From assembly GCA_965225715.1 (NCBI GenBank), contig CBDDBK010000004.1, positions 1 through 64,000 on the forward strand: a stretch of DNA of 64,000 nucleotides, given 5' to 3'. Positions 45,680 through 54,015 of this stretch are shown piece by piece; positions within the stretch are counted from its first letter, which is position 1, and each line of letters opens with the position of its first letter. Below the pieces are notes generated by a model, which was not told the DNA's origin, made no database searches, and saw nothing but the letters and a program-made list of their open reading frames with translations. This stretch comes from CBDDBK01 sp965225715 (GTDB taxonomy: Bacteria > Bacteroidota > Bacteroidia > Cytophagales > Flammeovirgaceae). The position numbers and the translations under genes were made by a program.

Positions 45680-46951
45680 TTAGAAATAGTTACGTTTAGT
45701 AGCACCTGTATAAATTTGTCTGGGTCTTCCGATAGGTTGGTCTTCTTGTCTCATTTCATACCATTGTGCTATCCAACCTGGCAAACGTCCCAGAGCAAAC
45801 ATCACGGTGAACATATTTGAAGGAATGCCTATAGCTTTGTATATAATACCTGAATAAAAATCTACATTAGGGTAAAGTTTACGTTGTTTAAAATAATCAT
45901 CGTTTAAAGCGACTTGTTCAAGTTCTTTAGCTATTTCAAGAGTAGGGTCGTTAATGCCAAGCGTTTTAAGTACATCATCACAGGATTTTTTAATAATCTT
46001 AGCCCGTGGATCAAAGTTTTTATATACTCGATGTCCAAAGCCCATTAAACGAAAAGTATCCTTTTTATCTTTAGCCTTTGCAACATATTTTTTAACGTCT
46101 CCTCCATTGGCTAAAATTTCATCTAACATTTCTATAACAGCTTGGTTAGCACCACCATGTCTACTTCCCCATAAAGCATTAATACCCGCAGCGATAGCAG
46201 CATATAAGCTTGCATAAGAAGAACCGACCAAACGCACTGTAGAAGTAGAACAGTTTTGTTCATGATCGGCATGAAGAATTAAAAGTTGGTCTAAAGCTTT
46301 AGAGACTACAGGGTTTACTTCGTAGTTTTCAGTTGGGTAAGCAAACATCATTTTTAAGAAATTTCCACAATAATCCAATTTATTATCTGGATAATTAACA
46401 GGATGTCCAATACTATTTCGATAGGCCCAAGTAGCTATAGTTGGTAATTTAGCTAATAAACGAATAATAGTAAGTTTAATCATTTCGGATGAACGTTCTG
46501 GATCTAAAGACTCTGGATAAAAAGCCGTTAATAGACAAACTAAAGATGAAAGTATACCAACAGGATGCGCTGTTGCCGGAAAACCATTAAATACTTTGCG
46601 CATGTCTTCATGAACCAAAGTATGTTTAGATAGTTCGGCATTCAAAGATTCTAATTCATTATTAGAAGGTAATTTACCAAAAATTAATAAATAAGATGTT
46701 TCTAAAAAAGTTGCTTTTTTACAAAGTTGTTCAATAGGGTAGCCACGATATCTTAAAATACCTTTTTCACCGTCCAAAAAAGTAATAGCACTTTTGGTGG
46801 CACCTGTATTTTTATAACCTATGTCTAAAGTTACTAAACCAGTCGAGGCTCGTAAACGACTTATATCTATTGCTTGCTCACCTTCTGAACCTTTTACAAT
46901 AGGAAATTCATGAAATTGACCTTGATATTCTAATTTGACCGTATCACTCAT
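45680..46951 (-). CDS. gltA: citrate synthase
   Basis: Condenses acetyl-CoA with oxaloacetate, first step of the TCA cycle. 423 residues, the NADH-regulated-length bacterial type. Landmarks: LDGEKGILRYRGYPIEQL, LHADHEQNCSTSTVRLVGSS, ALWGSRHGGANQAVIEML (catalytic His), MGFGHRVYKNFDPRAKII (catalytic His) and YPNVDFYSGIIYKAIG (catalytic Asp), ending QIYTGATKRNYF. The ATG at 46951 begins MSDTVKLEYQGQ. It is a lone gene, with a 400-bp upstream region. Confidence 0.97.
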   Translation of the reverse strand: MSDTVKLEYQGQFHEFPIVKGSEGEQAIDISRLRASTGLVTLDIGYKNTGATKSAITFLDGEKGILRYRGYPIEQLCKKATFLETSYLLIFGKLPSNNELESLNAELSKHTLVHEDMRKVFNGFPATAHPVGILSSLVCLLTAFYPESLDPERSSEMIKLTIIRLLAKLPTIATWAYRNSIGHPVNYPDNKLDYCGNFLKMMFAYPTENYEVNPVVSKALDQLLILHADHEQNCSTSTVRLVGSSYASLYAAIAAGINALWGSRHGGANQAVIEMLDEILANGGDVKKYVAKAKDKKDTFRLMGFGHRVYKNFDPRAKIIKKSCDDVLKTLGINDPTLEIAKELEQVALNDDYFKQRKLYPNVDFYSGIIYKAIGIPSNMFTVMFALGRLPGWIAQWYEMRQEDQPIGRPRQIYTGATKRNYF

Positions 46952-47365
46952 AATAATTTAATATATTTTAAAATTGAAAAAATTAAATCAAAATTTACTT
47001 ACCTAAATTTGGTATTTCTAACAAATAGAAAATACTTTTAACTTTAAATATATACTTAACTTAATAACTTAAATTATAAAAACTTATTAAATCCCATAAT
47101 TTATACTATCAAAAGAAATCAGTAATATAAGTTATTTTGTCGTATTATTTCTATAATACAATGAATAAAGACAAATTTTCATTCCAAAAAGTTATTTTAA
47201 TAGATAATTTAGATAATATAGATTTCAGATGACATCAAGATGCTAAGTTGATAAATGGTATTTTAAATTGAATAAAAATAACAAAAATTAAACTTAGTTT
47301 TAAAAAAATAGTATAAATTAGAAAATTATATATAATCCAAATATTAAAAGTATAAGTTTTAGACT
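46952..47365. other. divergent intergenic region gltA / 47366
   Basis: About 410 bp, very AT-rich. No frame, repeat or clear promoter box recognised; promoters for both divergent genes must lie here. Confidence 0.4.
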
Positions 47366-47758
47366 ATGGAACATTTCGAAAAAGTTAAGCGCTATCTTCG
47401 CGATTTAAATTATGATATTATTCTTGAAAATGCTGAAGAAAAATTAGTTATTATTCAAGATTTACCAAACGGCATTAATAATTTAATTATAGATTGCGAA
47501 TTTCCAATCTTAATTATTGAACAACATCTTTTTGATATTCCTGCCGATGATATCAATATATATAAACAGCTTCTAATAAAAAACAGAGATATTGTTCATG
47601 GGGCTTTTGTTTTAGATGAAGCTGGAAAGAAAGTTCTTTTCAGAGATACTTTGCAACTTAGTAATTTAGATTTAAATGAATTAGAAGCATCTATACACTC
47701 TTTATCGCTATTATTATCAGAATACTACGAAAACATTATTCAGTTTTCTAAGATGTAA
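47366..47758 (+). CDS. YbjN-like small cytosolic protein
   Basis: 130 acidic residues. The layout (FEKVKRYLRDLNYDIILENA, EEKLVIIQDLPNGINNLIID, then HGAFVLDEAGKKVLFRDTLQ and a long final helix LNELEASIHSLSLLLSEYYE) fits the YbjN/type III chaperone-like fold. It stands 78 bp upstream of pspA on the same strand; this pair recurs in Bacteroidota, so it may assist or regulate the membrane-stress protein. Exact function unknown. Confidence 0.65.
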   Translation: MEHFEKVKRYLRDLNYDIILENAEEKLVIIQDLPNGINNLIIDCEFPILIIEQHLFDIPADDINIYKQLLIKNRDIVHGAFVLDEAGKKVLFRDTLQLSNLDLNELEASIHSLSLLLSEYYENIIQFSKM

Positions 47759-47836
47759 TAATGCTAATTTGATGATTAGAGCATTTTACCTGATCAATAA
47801 AATCATTATTTTTTCACTTATAACGTTATTATAAAC

Positions 47837-48556
47837 ATGTCTATTTTCAAACGATTATTTAACATGGGTTCAGCCGAAGCACATTCGGCTTTGGATAAAT
47901 TGGAAAACCCTATTAAGATGACCGAACAAGGCATTCGAAATTTAAAAACTGATTTATCGAAAAGTATAGAAAGCCTAGCAGAAGTAAAAGCAGGTTATAT
48001 ACGGGCTCAGCGTGAATACAATGAAAGTAAAAATAAAGCGCAAGAGTATGAATCTAAGGCTATTTTATTGCTTAAAAAGGCAGAAACAGGTAATATTGAT
48101 GTAGGTAAGGCAGAAAGTTTAGCCACAGAAGCCTTAAGCCGAAAAGAACAAGCCATGGAACACGCTTCTACTCATCAAAAGTTAGTAGATACTCAAAAGG
48201 CTGCTGTCCAAAAAATGGAAACTAATATCAATCAACTTAGAAGTCAAATCGGTAAATGGGAAAATGAAGCCAAAATTTTAAAGGCACGTTCTAAGGTGAG
48301 TACAGCATCAACAAAACTCAACAAACAACTAGCAAATATAGATTCTTCGAGTACGGTATCTATGTTAGAACGCATGAGAGAAAAAGTCGACCAACAAGAA
48401 GCCTTATCTGAATCATACGGTTCTATGGTTGATTCACCTACTTCTCTGGATGATGAAATTAATTTAGCTATATCCGGAAGGCCTACTTCTAATACTTCAT
48501 CTTCTTTAGAAGCATTAAAACAAAAGTTAGCTCTTGATAATAAGAAAGAAGAATAA
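47837..48556 (+). CDS. pspA: PspA/IM30-family membrane-stress protein
   Basis: 239 residues, nearly all coiled-coil helix. PspA proteins bind and stabilise the inner membrane under stress, forming ESCRT-III-like assemblies. Visible features: MSIFKRLFNMGSAEAHSALD with the amphipathic N-terminal helix, DKLENPIKMTEQGIRNLKTD, heptad-rich central helices (QKMETNINQLRSQIGKWENE, AKILKARSKVSTASTKLN) and a flexible Ser-rich C-terminal end. It is downstream of the YbjN-like gene and followed by a stem-loop. Confidence 0.9.
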   Translation: MSIFKRLFNMGSAEAHSALDKLENPIKMTEQGIRNLKTDLSKSIESLAEVKAGYIRAQREYNESKNKAQEYESKAILLLKKAETGNIDVGKAESLATEALSRKEQAMEHASTHQKLVDTQKAAVQKMETNINQLRSQIGKWENEAKILKARSKVSTASTKLNKQLANIDSSSTVSMLERMREKVDQQEALSESYGSMVDSPTSLDDEINLAISGRPTSNTSSSLEALKQKLALDNKKEE

Positions 48557-48612
48557 ACTATGGAACTATAAGCTTGTAGGTTTAAAGTTTTCATAATTAT
48601 AAGTTTTAGATA

Positions 48613-48634
48613 GGGACCCAATGTGTTGGGTCTC
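48613..48634 (+). terminator. stem-loop after pspA
   Basis: GGGACCCAA pairs with TTGGGTCTC across a 4-nt loop (one G-U pair). The T-run behind it is weak, so termination efficiency is uncertain. Confidence 0.5.
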
Positions 48635-48760
48635 TACTTATTTAAAAAAACTAATAATTAATGTCAGTAATTTTTTTAACATATTAATAATCAAAAATTT
48701 ATATTTTTTATAATTTAACTCATTAGTTTTCAAAACTATAACTTTCTTAATTCTTATAAC

Positions 48761-49636
48761 ATGGAAGAGATAGCCCATATCTTAAAAAAAATTAAACTAA
48801 AAACTATAAATGAAAATACTTTTATAGGTTATAGTCACGACATCAAAACCCAAAGAATTTATGGAGGTCAAATATTAGCTCAAAGTTTAGAAGCCGCTAC
48901 AAAAACCGTACATCCAAATAAAAAAGTAAATTCTTTTCATGCTTATTTTTTGATTCAAGGACAAATAGACAGTCCCATTTATTATAAAGTGGAAAGGCTA
49001 AGAGAAGGAAAAGATTTTAGCACCAGAGAAATAAATGCGATACAAGATGATAAAATTATTTATAAAGTATTAGCCTCTTTTAGTATTAATAGACCTAGTT
49101 TTGAGCATCAGGTAAATTTTCCAAAAGTACCTTCTGCCGAAAACCTTATAAATGAAACAGATTATTATCAGCTCTTTATCAAAAATAGTGCAACTAAAAA
49201 CCCTATGATTTCGCGTTTGTATACGATTTCTACTCATTTACCAGCCGAATTTCGTCCAGTTACACATCTAAGTTTAAAAAAAGAAAATTCTGAATCTCAT
49301 CGACAAGTATGGTTCAAATTTAATGGTAAATTAGAAGATAATAGTTTATCTCACAAAAATGCCTTAGTCTATATTTCTGATTATAATTTGGTAACAACAA
49401 CTCTTTTACCTCATTTGAATATTTTTTTAAATGCGCCAAACCAATATTATCTAACTACTTTAGACCACGCTATGTGGTTTTACAAAGATTTTGAATTCAA
49501 TGACCAGTGGTTTTTATATGAACAAAAAAGTCCAATTCTTCAAAATTCTAGAGGGCTTATTCAAGGTACTATTTTCTCTCAAAAAGGGGATTTATTAGCT
49601 TCTGTTTGTCAAGAATGTTTAATTAGAAAAAGGTAA
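48761..49636 (+). CDS. tesB: acyl-CoA thioesterase II
   Basis: Hydrolyses medium and long acyl-CoA to fatty acid and CoA. 291 residues with two hot-dog domains, the TesB length. Markers: RIYGGQILAQSLEAATKTV, NSFHAYFLIQGQIDSPIYYK, LREGKDFSTREINAIQD, and in the second half ALVYISDYNLV (position of the catalytic Asp), SLDH-type TTLDHAMWFYKDF and WFLYEQKSPILQNSRGLIQG. A single gene between pspA and an accessory patch. Confidence 0.94.
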   Translation: MEEIAHILKKIKLKTINENTFIGYSHDIKTQRIYGGQILAQSLEAATKTVHPNKKVNSFHAYFLIQGQIDSPIYYKVERLREGKDFSTREINAIQDDKIIYKVLASFSINRPSFEHQVNFPKVPSAENLINETDYYQLFIKNSATKNPMISRLYTISTHLPAEFRPVTHLSLKKENSESHRQVWFKFNGKLEDNSLSHKNALVYISDYNLVTTTLLPHLNIFLNAPNQYYLTTLDHAMWFYKDFEFNDQWFLYEQKSPILQNSRGLIQGTIFSQKGDLLASVCQECLIRKR

Positions 49637-49866
49637 AATGTTGATTCTATAAAACTGTTTTTTTATAAAGTATTGATAATCATATTTTTAATATATTTAA
49701 TGGTGCAAAGGTCTTAAAATGATGGTTTGAAGTAAAAAGAAAAGAAAAAATAATCTTAAGGCTACATCATTTTGGCTCTTATTTTATAAACTAATTTTTA
49801 ATACTTTTGTCCTGTACTTAGAATTTTTTTATCGACAACTTTTACAGTTAAAAAAAATCGAAACTA

Positions 49867-50235
49867 ATGGAAAATTTAAAGTCCACTGTTGACAAAAATA
49901 TAAAATATGGAATTAAATATAAATTCATTAAAGGAGATAAACAAAGAGATTTAAAAAGTGTATCGAGACAAGAATTAATGTCCACTCTTTCAAAATGCAA
50001 CAATACTATTTGGCAAGGCGGTAAATTAGCACCTACAACAGCTTTTGATGAAGTTTCTAAGCTGCTATTTTGTAAATTAAAAGACGAGAAAACTAAACCA
50101 AATGGTAAGTATTATGACTTTCAAATAGGAACAAATGAAACACCTGATGAAGTCTTTAAAAGAATTAACACTATTTATCAAACGTCAAAAAAAGGTAATG
50201 GAGAAGTTTTTAACGAAGAAATAAAGCTATGTTAA
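49867..50235 (+). pseudogene. N-terminal remnant of a type I-like restriction/methylase gene
   Basis: 122 residues resembling the helical domain that precedes the N6-adenine methylase core in type I and IIG enzymes: LSKCNNTIWQGGKLAPTTAF, DEVSKLLFCKLKDEK and ETPDEVFKRINTIYQ. The SAM-binding and NPPY-bearing core is missing; the frame ends NEEIKLC and is followed by unrelated sequence. I read it as debris of a lost restriction system. Confidence 0.6.
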
Positions 50236-50260
50236 GTTGGATGAAAAGGAACAAAAAGAA

Positions 50261-50368
50261 ATGGCTGACTTATATATTGGACAAATAAATAAGTCCCAAA
50301 AAGCTATCAAAAAAGCATATTCGGAATTAAATCAATCAAGGGAAGATGTACTTACAAAAATATTTTAA
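50261..50368 (+). CDS. small open frame ahead of the HicB-like gene
   Basis: 35 codons (MADLYIGQINKSQKAIKKAY and on, ending REDVLTKIF), stop 3 bp before the next ATG. The frame is open a few codons further upstream (from a TTG at 50237), so it may be the C-terminal fragment of a longer lost gene. Not recognised. Confidence 0.3.
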   Translation: MADLYIGQINKSQKAIKKAYSELNQSREDVLTKIF

Positions 50369-50371
50369 AAT

Positions 50372-50587
50372 ATGAAATTAACAGCACGTATAGAAAAATC
50401 AAATGACGGTTGGTTTGTAGGGCAATTAGAAGAACTACCCGAAGTTCTATCGCAAGGAAAAACTATTGCTGAATTAAAAATTAATTTGCTGGATGCCTTA
50501 AATTTGTTGTTGGACTCTAATCGTAAAAATATAGAGATTGAAAACAAAGGAAAGAAAGTTATTCGCGAACAGATAGAAATTGGATGA
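50372..50587 (+). CDS. HicB-like antitoxin domain protein
   Basis: 71 residues with the HicB partial RNase H-like fold: MKLTARIEKSNDGWFVGQLE, ELPEVLSQGKTIAELKINLL and DALNLLLDSNRKN. HicB antitoxins bind and inhibit the mRNA interferase HicA. No HicA-like frame is on either side, and there is no C-terminal DNA-binding domain, so it is an orphan or a remnant. The gene overlaps the start of the following spacer. Confidence 0.7.
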   Translation: MKLTARIEKSNDGWFVGQLEELPEVLSQGKTIAELKINLLDALNLLLDSNRKNIEIENKGKKVIREQIEIG

Positions 50588-50594
50588 ATAAACC

Positions 50595-50842
50595 CGTGAG
50601 GTTTTTAAAAACCTCACAGGTTTTAGATATTGATTTTCAATTTGTTATAAAAATTCACCAAAGTACTGTAGCTATGAAAATATTATTAGATATCAAGGAC
50701 GACAAGGCTTCGTTTTTTATGGAATTGCTCAAAAACTTTGAGTTTGTAAAGGCGGAGCCTTTGACAGAAAAGAAAGAAATTATAGAGGATATTAAGCAAG
50801 GGGTCAGGGAAATCAACCAAATAAGAGCAGGTAAGTTAAAAG
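50595..50842. repeat. direct repeat B1, about 248 bp
   Basis: Closely matches 51857-52104: the palindrome, the spacer TTGATTTTCAATTTGTTATA, and most of an antitoxin-like gene. The pair brackets the Rpn-like gene at 50941. Confidence 0.88.
50596..50617. repeat. 22-bp perfect palindrome
   Basis: GTGAGGTTTTT followed by its exact complement AAAAACCTCAC. Confidence 0.85.
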
Positions 50843-50880
50843 ATACGATTTTTTTAGGCGCTTTTTACAAAAATTGTTAG
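50674..50880 (+). CDS. antitoxin-like small protein, copy 1 (C terminus altered)
   Basis: 68 residues from ATG 50674 (MKILLDIKDDKASFFMELLK). Resembles the short antitoxins found ahead of ParE/RelE toxins in Bacteroidota, with REINQIRAGKLK near the end. Compared with copy 2 at 51936, the last residues (GIPAKDVLN) are replaced by DTIFLGAFYKNC, because homology ends at 50842. No toxin gene follows. An earlier in-frame start lies in the palindrome region and is unlikely. Confidence 0.55.
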   Translation: MKILLDIKDDKASFFMELLKNFEFVKAEPLTEKKEIIEDIKQGVREINQIRAGKLKDTIFLGAFYKNC

Positions 50881-50940
50881 TATACAGTTTTAAAATTTAG
50901 ATAGTTTGTGATTTTTTTTTAACCTAACCTCCTATATCTT

Positions 50941-51774
50941 ATGCTTGCCGACCTGAGTAATGAAGTTTATTTTAAAAAAGTATTTACCGATGTTGATGTT
51001 TTTAAAGCCTTCACCAAAGATATTTTAAATATTGATCTTGATATTTCTAAGGTAGAAACGGAGAAAGTTTTGCCAGAAGCATCGAACATTCAGTTTAAAA
51101 TGGATTTGTTTGCTGAAGACAAAACGAACCGTACTGTCGTGGAGATTCAAAAAATTGATTATGCGTATAATCATGCCCGTTTTTTACATTACTTTATGAG
51201 TAATTTAGTGGATTTGCAGCGTAATAGTCGGGATTATGAATTCGCCAAATCGGTCTATTTGATTGTTATTATCACAGGGAATTCTGTTTTAAAAGACAAG
51301 TACAATCAAAAAATTAGACGTGATATTTTAATCAATGACCAGAATCCTGTGGATAGGAATAGTAAGCCTTATGAGTTTTATTCTCATAAAATGATGATTT
51401 TAAATCCGAATTATTTGAGCAAGCACACGCCTAAGTTGATCCATAAATGGTTACATTTTATTTCTGAATCCATAGCTAATCGGGAAAATCCGAGTATAGA
51501 TTTAAAACATCGAGGCATAGCTCGTGCTGCCCAATTAGCTGATGTTGATATGATTACAGGAGAAGAGCGTTTTAAGGCTAAAGAATCAGAATTGAAAAGA
51601 CAAAAAATCGAAATAGATAAGAAAGAAAGTTTCGAAAAAGGAATAGAAAAAGGCAAAACAGAATCAGTGCTCGGATTCTATAAGGAAAATATTTCACCTC
51701 CTATCATTGCTAAAGCCTTAAATATTTCTGAAAAGCGAGTTCAAGAAATTATAAAATCGAGGCACAAGGGCTGA
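50941..51774 (+). CDS. PD-(D/E)XK nuclease-family transposase-like protein, copy 2
   Basis: 277 residues of the PDDEXK_2 type: LADLSNEVYFKKVFTDVDVF, KAFTKDILNI, the acidic FKMDLFAEDK, VVEIQKIDYAYNHARFLHYF (E-x-Q) and SVYLIVIITGN. The C-terminal 45 residues (GIEKGKTESVLGFYKENIS, then ALNISEKRVQEIIKS) match the Rpn-like protein at 24026, as does sequence beyond the stop, although the catalytic domains are not alike. It lies between direct repeats B1 and B2. Confidence 0.82.
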   Translation: MLADLSNEVYFKKVFTDVDVFKAFTKDILNIDLDISKVETEKVLPEASNIQFKMDLFAEDKTNRTVVEIQKIDYAYNHARFLHYFMSNLVDLQRNSRDYEFAKSVYLIVIITGNSVLKDKYNQKIRRDILINDQNPVDRNSKPYEFYSHKMMILNPNYLSKHTPKLIHKWLHFISESIANRENPSIDLKHRGIARAAQLADVDMITGEERFKAKESELKRQKIEIDKKESFEKGIEKGKTESVLGFYKENISPPIIAKALNISEKRVQEIIKSRHKG

Positions 51775-51806
51775 CTTTTTTGATAAAAGCAGACCATTTT
51801 AAAAAA

Positions 51807-51813
51807 GGGGGGG
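51807..51813. repeat. G7 tract
   Basis: AAAAAAGGGGGGGACATAAA, just behind the PDDEXK gene. The homologous place behind the gene at 24026 reads AAAAAAAGGTGAGACATAAA, so the run is a local expansion or change. Confidence 0.6.
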
Positions 51814-51856
51814 ACATAAAAAATTGCGAAAAAAGCAATAGATTAAACAGCCCACA

Positions 51857-52104
51857 CGTGAGGTTTTTAAAAACTTAACGGGTTTTAGATATTGATTTTC
51901 AATTTGTTATAAAAATTCACCAAAGTACTGTAGCTATGAAAATATTATTAGATATCAAGGACGACAAGGCTTCGTTTTTTATGGAATTGCTTAAAAATTT
52001 TGGGTTTGTAAAAGTAGAGCCTTTGACCAAAAAAAGTGAAATTATAGAGGATATTAAGCAAGGGGTTAGGGAAATCAACCAAATAAGAGCAGGTAAGTTA
52101 AAAG
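51857..52104. repeat. direct repeat B2, about 248 bp
   Basis: Counterpart of 50595-50842, containing a decayed form of the palindrome at 51858-51879 and the start of antitoxin copy 2. Confidence 0.88.
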
Positions 52105-52133
52105 GTATTCCCGCCAAAGATGTACTAAATTAA
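51936..52133 (+). CDS. antitoxin-like small protein, copy 2
   Basis: 65 residues (MKILLDIKDDKASFFMELLK to AGKLKGIPAKDVLN). This copy keeps the GIPAKDVLN end expected of the family, though the usual last residues are cut by a TAA at the junction with the ileS-like repeat. No toxin gene follows, so any original partner is lost. Role as an antitoxin is inferred from family resemblance. Confidence 0.6.
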   Translation: MKILLDIKDDKASFFMELLKNFGFVKVEPLTKKSEIIEDIKQGVREINQIRAGKLKGIPAKDVLN

Positions 52134-52263
52134 ATTCAACGTAACAATTTTTCACCTCAAACAAATGACCTACAAGACTTCTAAGATCTTAGATTTAGTT
52201 TCTATAGAAAAAGAAATGTTAACTTTTTGGAATAAAGAAAAGGTTATTTTTTTGTATTTTTGA
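52134..52263 (+). pseudogene. direct repeat C1: duplicated 5' end of ileS
   Basis: 52134-52246 matches 53902-54015: the leader ATTCAACGTAACAATTTTT and an ATG at 52165 that opens MTYKTSKILDLVSIEKEMLT before the frame diverges and stops at 52263. It is a remnant left upstream of the inserted methyltransferase-HNH pair. Confidence 0.9.
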
Positions 52264-52274
52264 AGTTTTAACAT

Positions 52275-52367
52275 TTATGGTCATGTTATTTGAAAAAAGA
52301 ATTTTTTAAGGTTATAATTTATTGGTCTTAAAATGATTAACTCTATGATAAAAATAGCATTATTATA
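52275..52367 (-). repeat. MITE-like element
   Basis: From TTATGGTCATGTTATTTGAA to ATAAAAATAGCATTATTATA; lies between the ileS remnant and the methyltransferase gene. Confidence 0.75.
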
Positions 52368-52441
52368 ATTATAGTTTGTGATTCATAATGATATTGGCTA
52401 AATATTTTATTTAAAAGCGCCTGACACTAGCTATAAGTTTA

Positions 52442-53257
52442 ATGATTACAACGAATAAAGAAAATAAGGATATACTTAAAAGTAATTCCAAGTCTTATTT
52501 TACCCATAGAGACGTGACTCTTTTCCACGCGAATAGTCTTGAAAGTGATTTATTTAAAATACCTTTTGTTGATGTTATTATGACTTCGCCGCCTTATAAT
52601 CTTGGTATAGATTATAACTCTAATGACGATGGGCTTAATTATAAAAATTACCTTGAATTTTCAGAACAATGGATGCGTAATTGTTATAATTGGAGTAAAA
52701 CGCAGGCTCGTTTTTGTTTGAATATTCCTCTTGATAGCAATAAAGGTGGTCCCAAGCCAGTTGGGGCTGACTTGACTAAAATCGCTCAAAAAGTTGGTTG
52801 GAAATATAAGACAACAATTGTTTGGAATGAAGGTAATATTTCGCGCAGGACAGCCTGGGGATCTTGGAAGTCTGCATCGGCTCCGGTAGTCATTGCTCCG
52901 GTCGAACTTATTGTCATTTTTTATAAAGATGAATGGAAAAAAATAAATGGTTCAAAGATTAGTGATATAACAGGTGAAGAATTTAAGGATTGGACAAAAG
53001 GTATTTGGGTTTTTAATGGAGAAAGCAAAAAAAGAATTGGACACCCGGCCCCCTTTCCAAAGGCTTTGCCCTACCGTTGCATAAAGTTGTTTAGTTACCA
53101 ACAAGATCTTATTTTAGATCCTTTTGCTGGCAGTGGAACAACTCTAATAGTTGCTGAAAATTTAAATAGAAAAAGTGCTGGTATTGAATTAGATATGGAC
53201 TATTGTAAATTGGCAAAAAATAGAATTTTAAAAGAAACTGATGCTTTAATTTTTTAA
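52442..53257 (+). CDS. type II DNA methyltransferase (N6-adenine or N4-cytosine), beta order
   Basis: 271 residues. The catalytic motif SPPY (VIMTSPPYNLGIDY) is near residue 48, well before the SAM-binding motif LDPFAGSGTTLIVAE near 225, with the recognition region between: the beta arrangement. FPKALPYRCIKLFSY is also typical. SPPY is found in both m4C and m6A enzymes, so the modified base is open. The HNH gene follows after 3 bp, making a compact restriction-modification pair. The unit sits between a truncated and an intact copy of the ileS start. Confidence 0.9.
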   Translation: MITTNKENKDILKSNSKSYFTHRDVTLFHANSLESDLFKIPFVDVIMTSPPYNLGIDYNSNDDGLNYKNYLEFSEQWMRNCYNWSKTQARFCLNIPLDSNKGGPKPVGADLTKIAQKVGWKYKTTIVWNEGNISRRTAWGSWKSASAPVVIAPVELIVIFYKDEWKKINGSKISDITGEEFKDWTKGIWVFNGESKKRIGHPAPFPKALPYRCIKLFSYQQDLILDPFAGSGTTLIVAENLNRKSAGIELDMDYCKLAKNRILKETDALIF

Positions 53258-53260
53258 TGA

Positions 53261-53845
53261 ATGGCTAAAAAAATATCCCAGCTTGATTTATTAAAAGAAT
53301 ATTTTATAAAAAATCCAAATAGAGATATTTCTCATCCTGAAATCGTAGATTGGGCTACCAAAAAATGGAAACAAAAAACTAAGATAGTATTTCGAGACCC
53401 GGATAGAGGTATTCGTTCTTTAGCTCAAAAAGGGTTTTTGATCAAGAAAGGGAAAGGTATTTACCGCTATGAGCCTGATCATATTCAAAATAAAGAATTG
53501 GCAGACTTTGCAGAAAGTCAAAAAAGTAGAATTTTAAAACGAGATGATTATAAATGTGTTATCTGCGGTAAAGGTAGGAAAGATGGAGTAGAACTTCATG
53601 TAGATCATATCAAACCTAAAGATTTAGGTGGTGCGGCGACCTTGGAAAATGGACAGGTTTTATGTGCGATGCACAATTTTATGAAGAAAAATTATAAACA
53701 GACAGAAACAGGCAAAAAAATGTTTATTCGTTTATATGAAGCTGCAAAGGCTATAAATGATAAAGACACTGTAAATTTTTGTTCTCAAATTTTGGAAGTT
53801 TTTGAAAAAAATAAAATTAATGGGCATATAGAATGGAATAAATAA
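53261..53845 (+). CDS. HNH restriction endonuclease, probable partner of the methyltransferase
   Basis: 194 residues. The N-terminal half is winged-helix-like (DISHPEIVDWATKKWKQKTK, RGIRSLAQKGFLIKKGKGIY). The C-terminal half is an HNH nuclease: RILKRDDYKCVICGKGRKDG with a CxxC, ELHVDHIKPKDLGGAATLEN with the His-Asp-His core, and NGQVLCAMHNFMKKN with the final Asn and His. Location 3 bp behind a methyltransferase gene argues for a type II restriction enzyme. Recognition sequence cannot be inferred by reading. Confidence 0.85.
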   Translation: MAKKISQLDLLKEYFIKNPNRDISHPEIVDWATKKWKQKTKIVFRDPDRGIRSLAQKGFLIKKGKGIYRYEPDHIQNKELADFAESQKSRILKRDDYKCVICGKGRKDGVELHVDHIKPKDLGGAATLENGQVLCAMHNFMKKNYKQTETGKKMFIRLYEAAKAINDKDTVNFCSQILEVFEKNKINGHIEWNK

Positions 53846-53901
53846 AATAGCATTACCATAACCAATTTTAGAAAAGGAATCAATTAATTTGTCGAAAAGA
53901 T

Positions 53902-54015
53902 ATTCAACATAACAATTTTTTCACCTCAAACAAATGACTTACAAGACTGCTAAGACTTTAGATTTAGTTTCTATAGAAAAAGAAATATTGACTTTTTGGG
54001 AAAAGGAGAAGGTTT
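53902..54015. repeat. direct repeat C2: start of intact ileS
   Basis: Leader ATTCAACATAACAATTTTTT and the first codons of ileS. Counterpart of 52134-52246. Just before it, at about 53846-53863, ATAAAATAGCATTACCATAA looks like one end of the MITE-like element. Confidence 0.88.
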
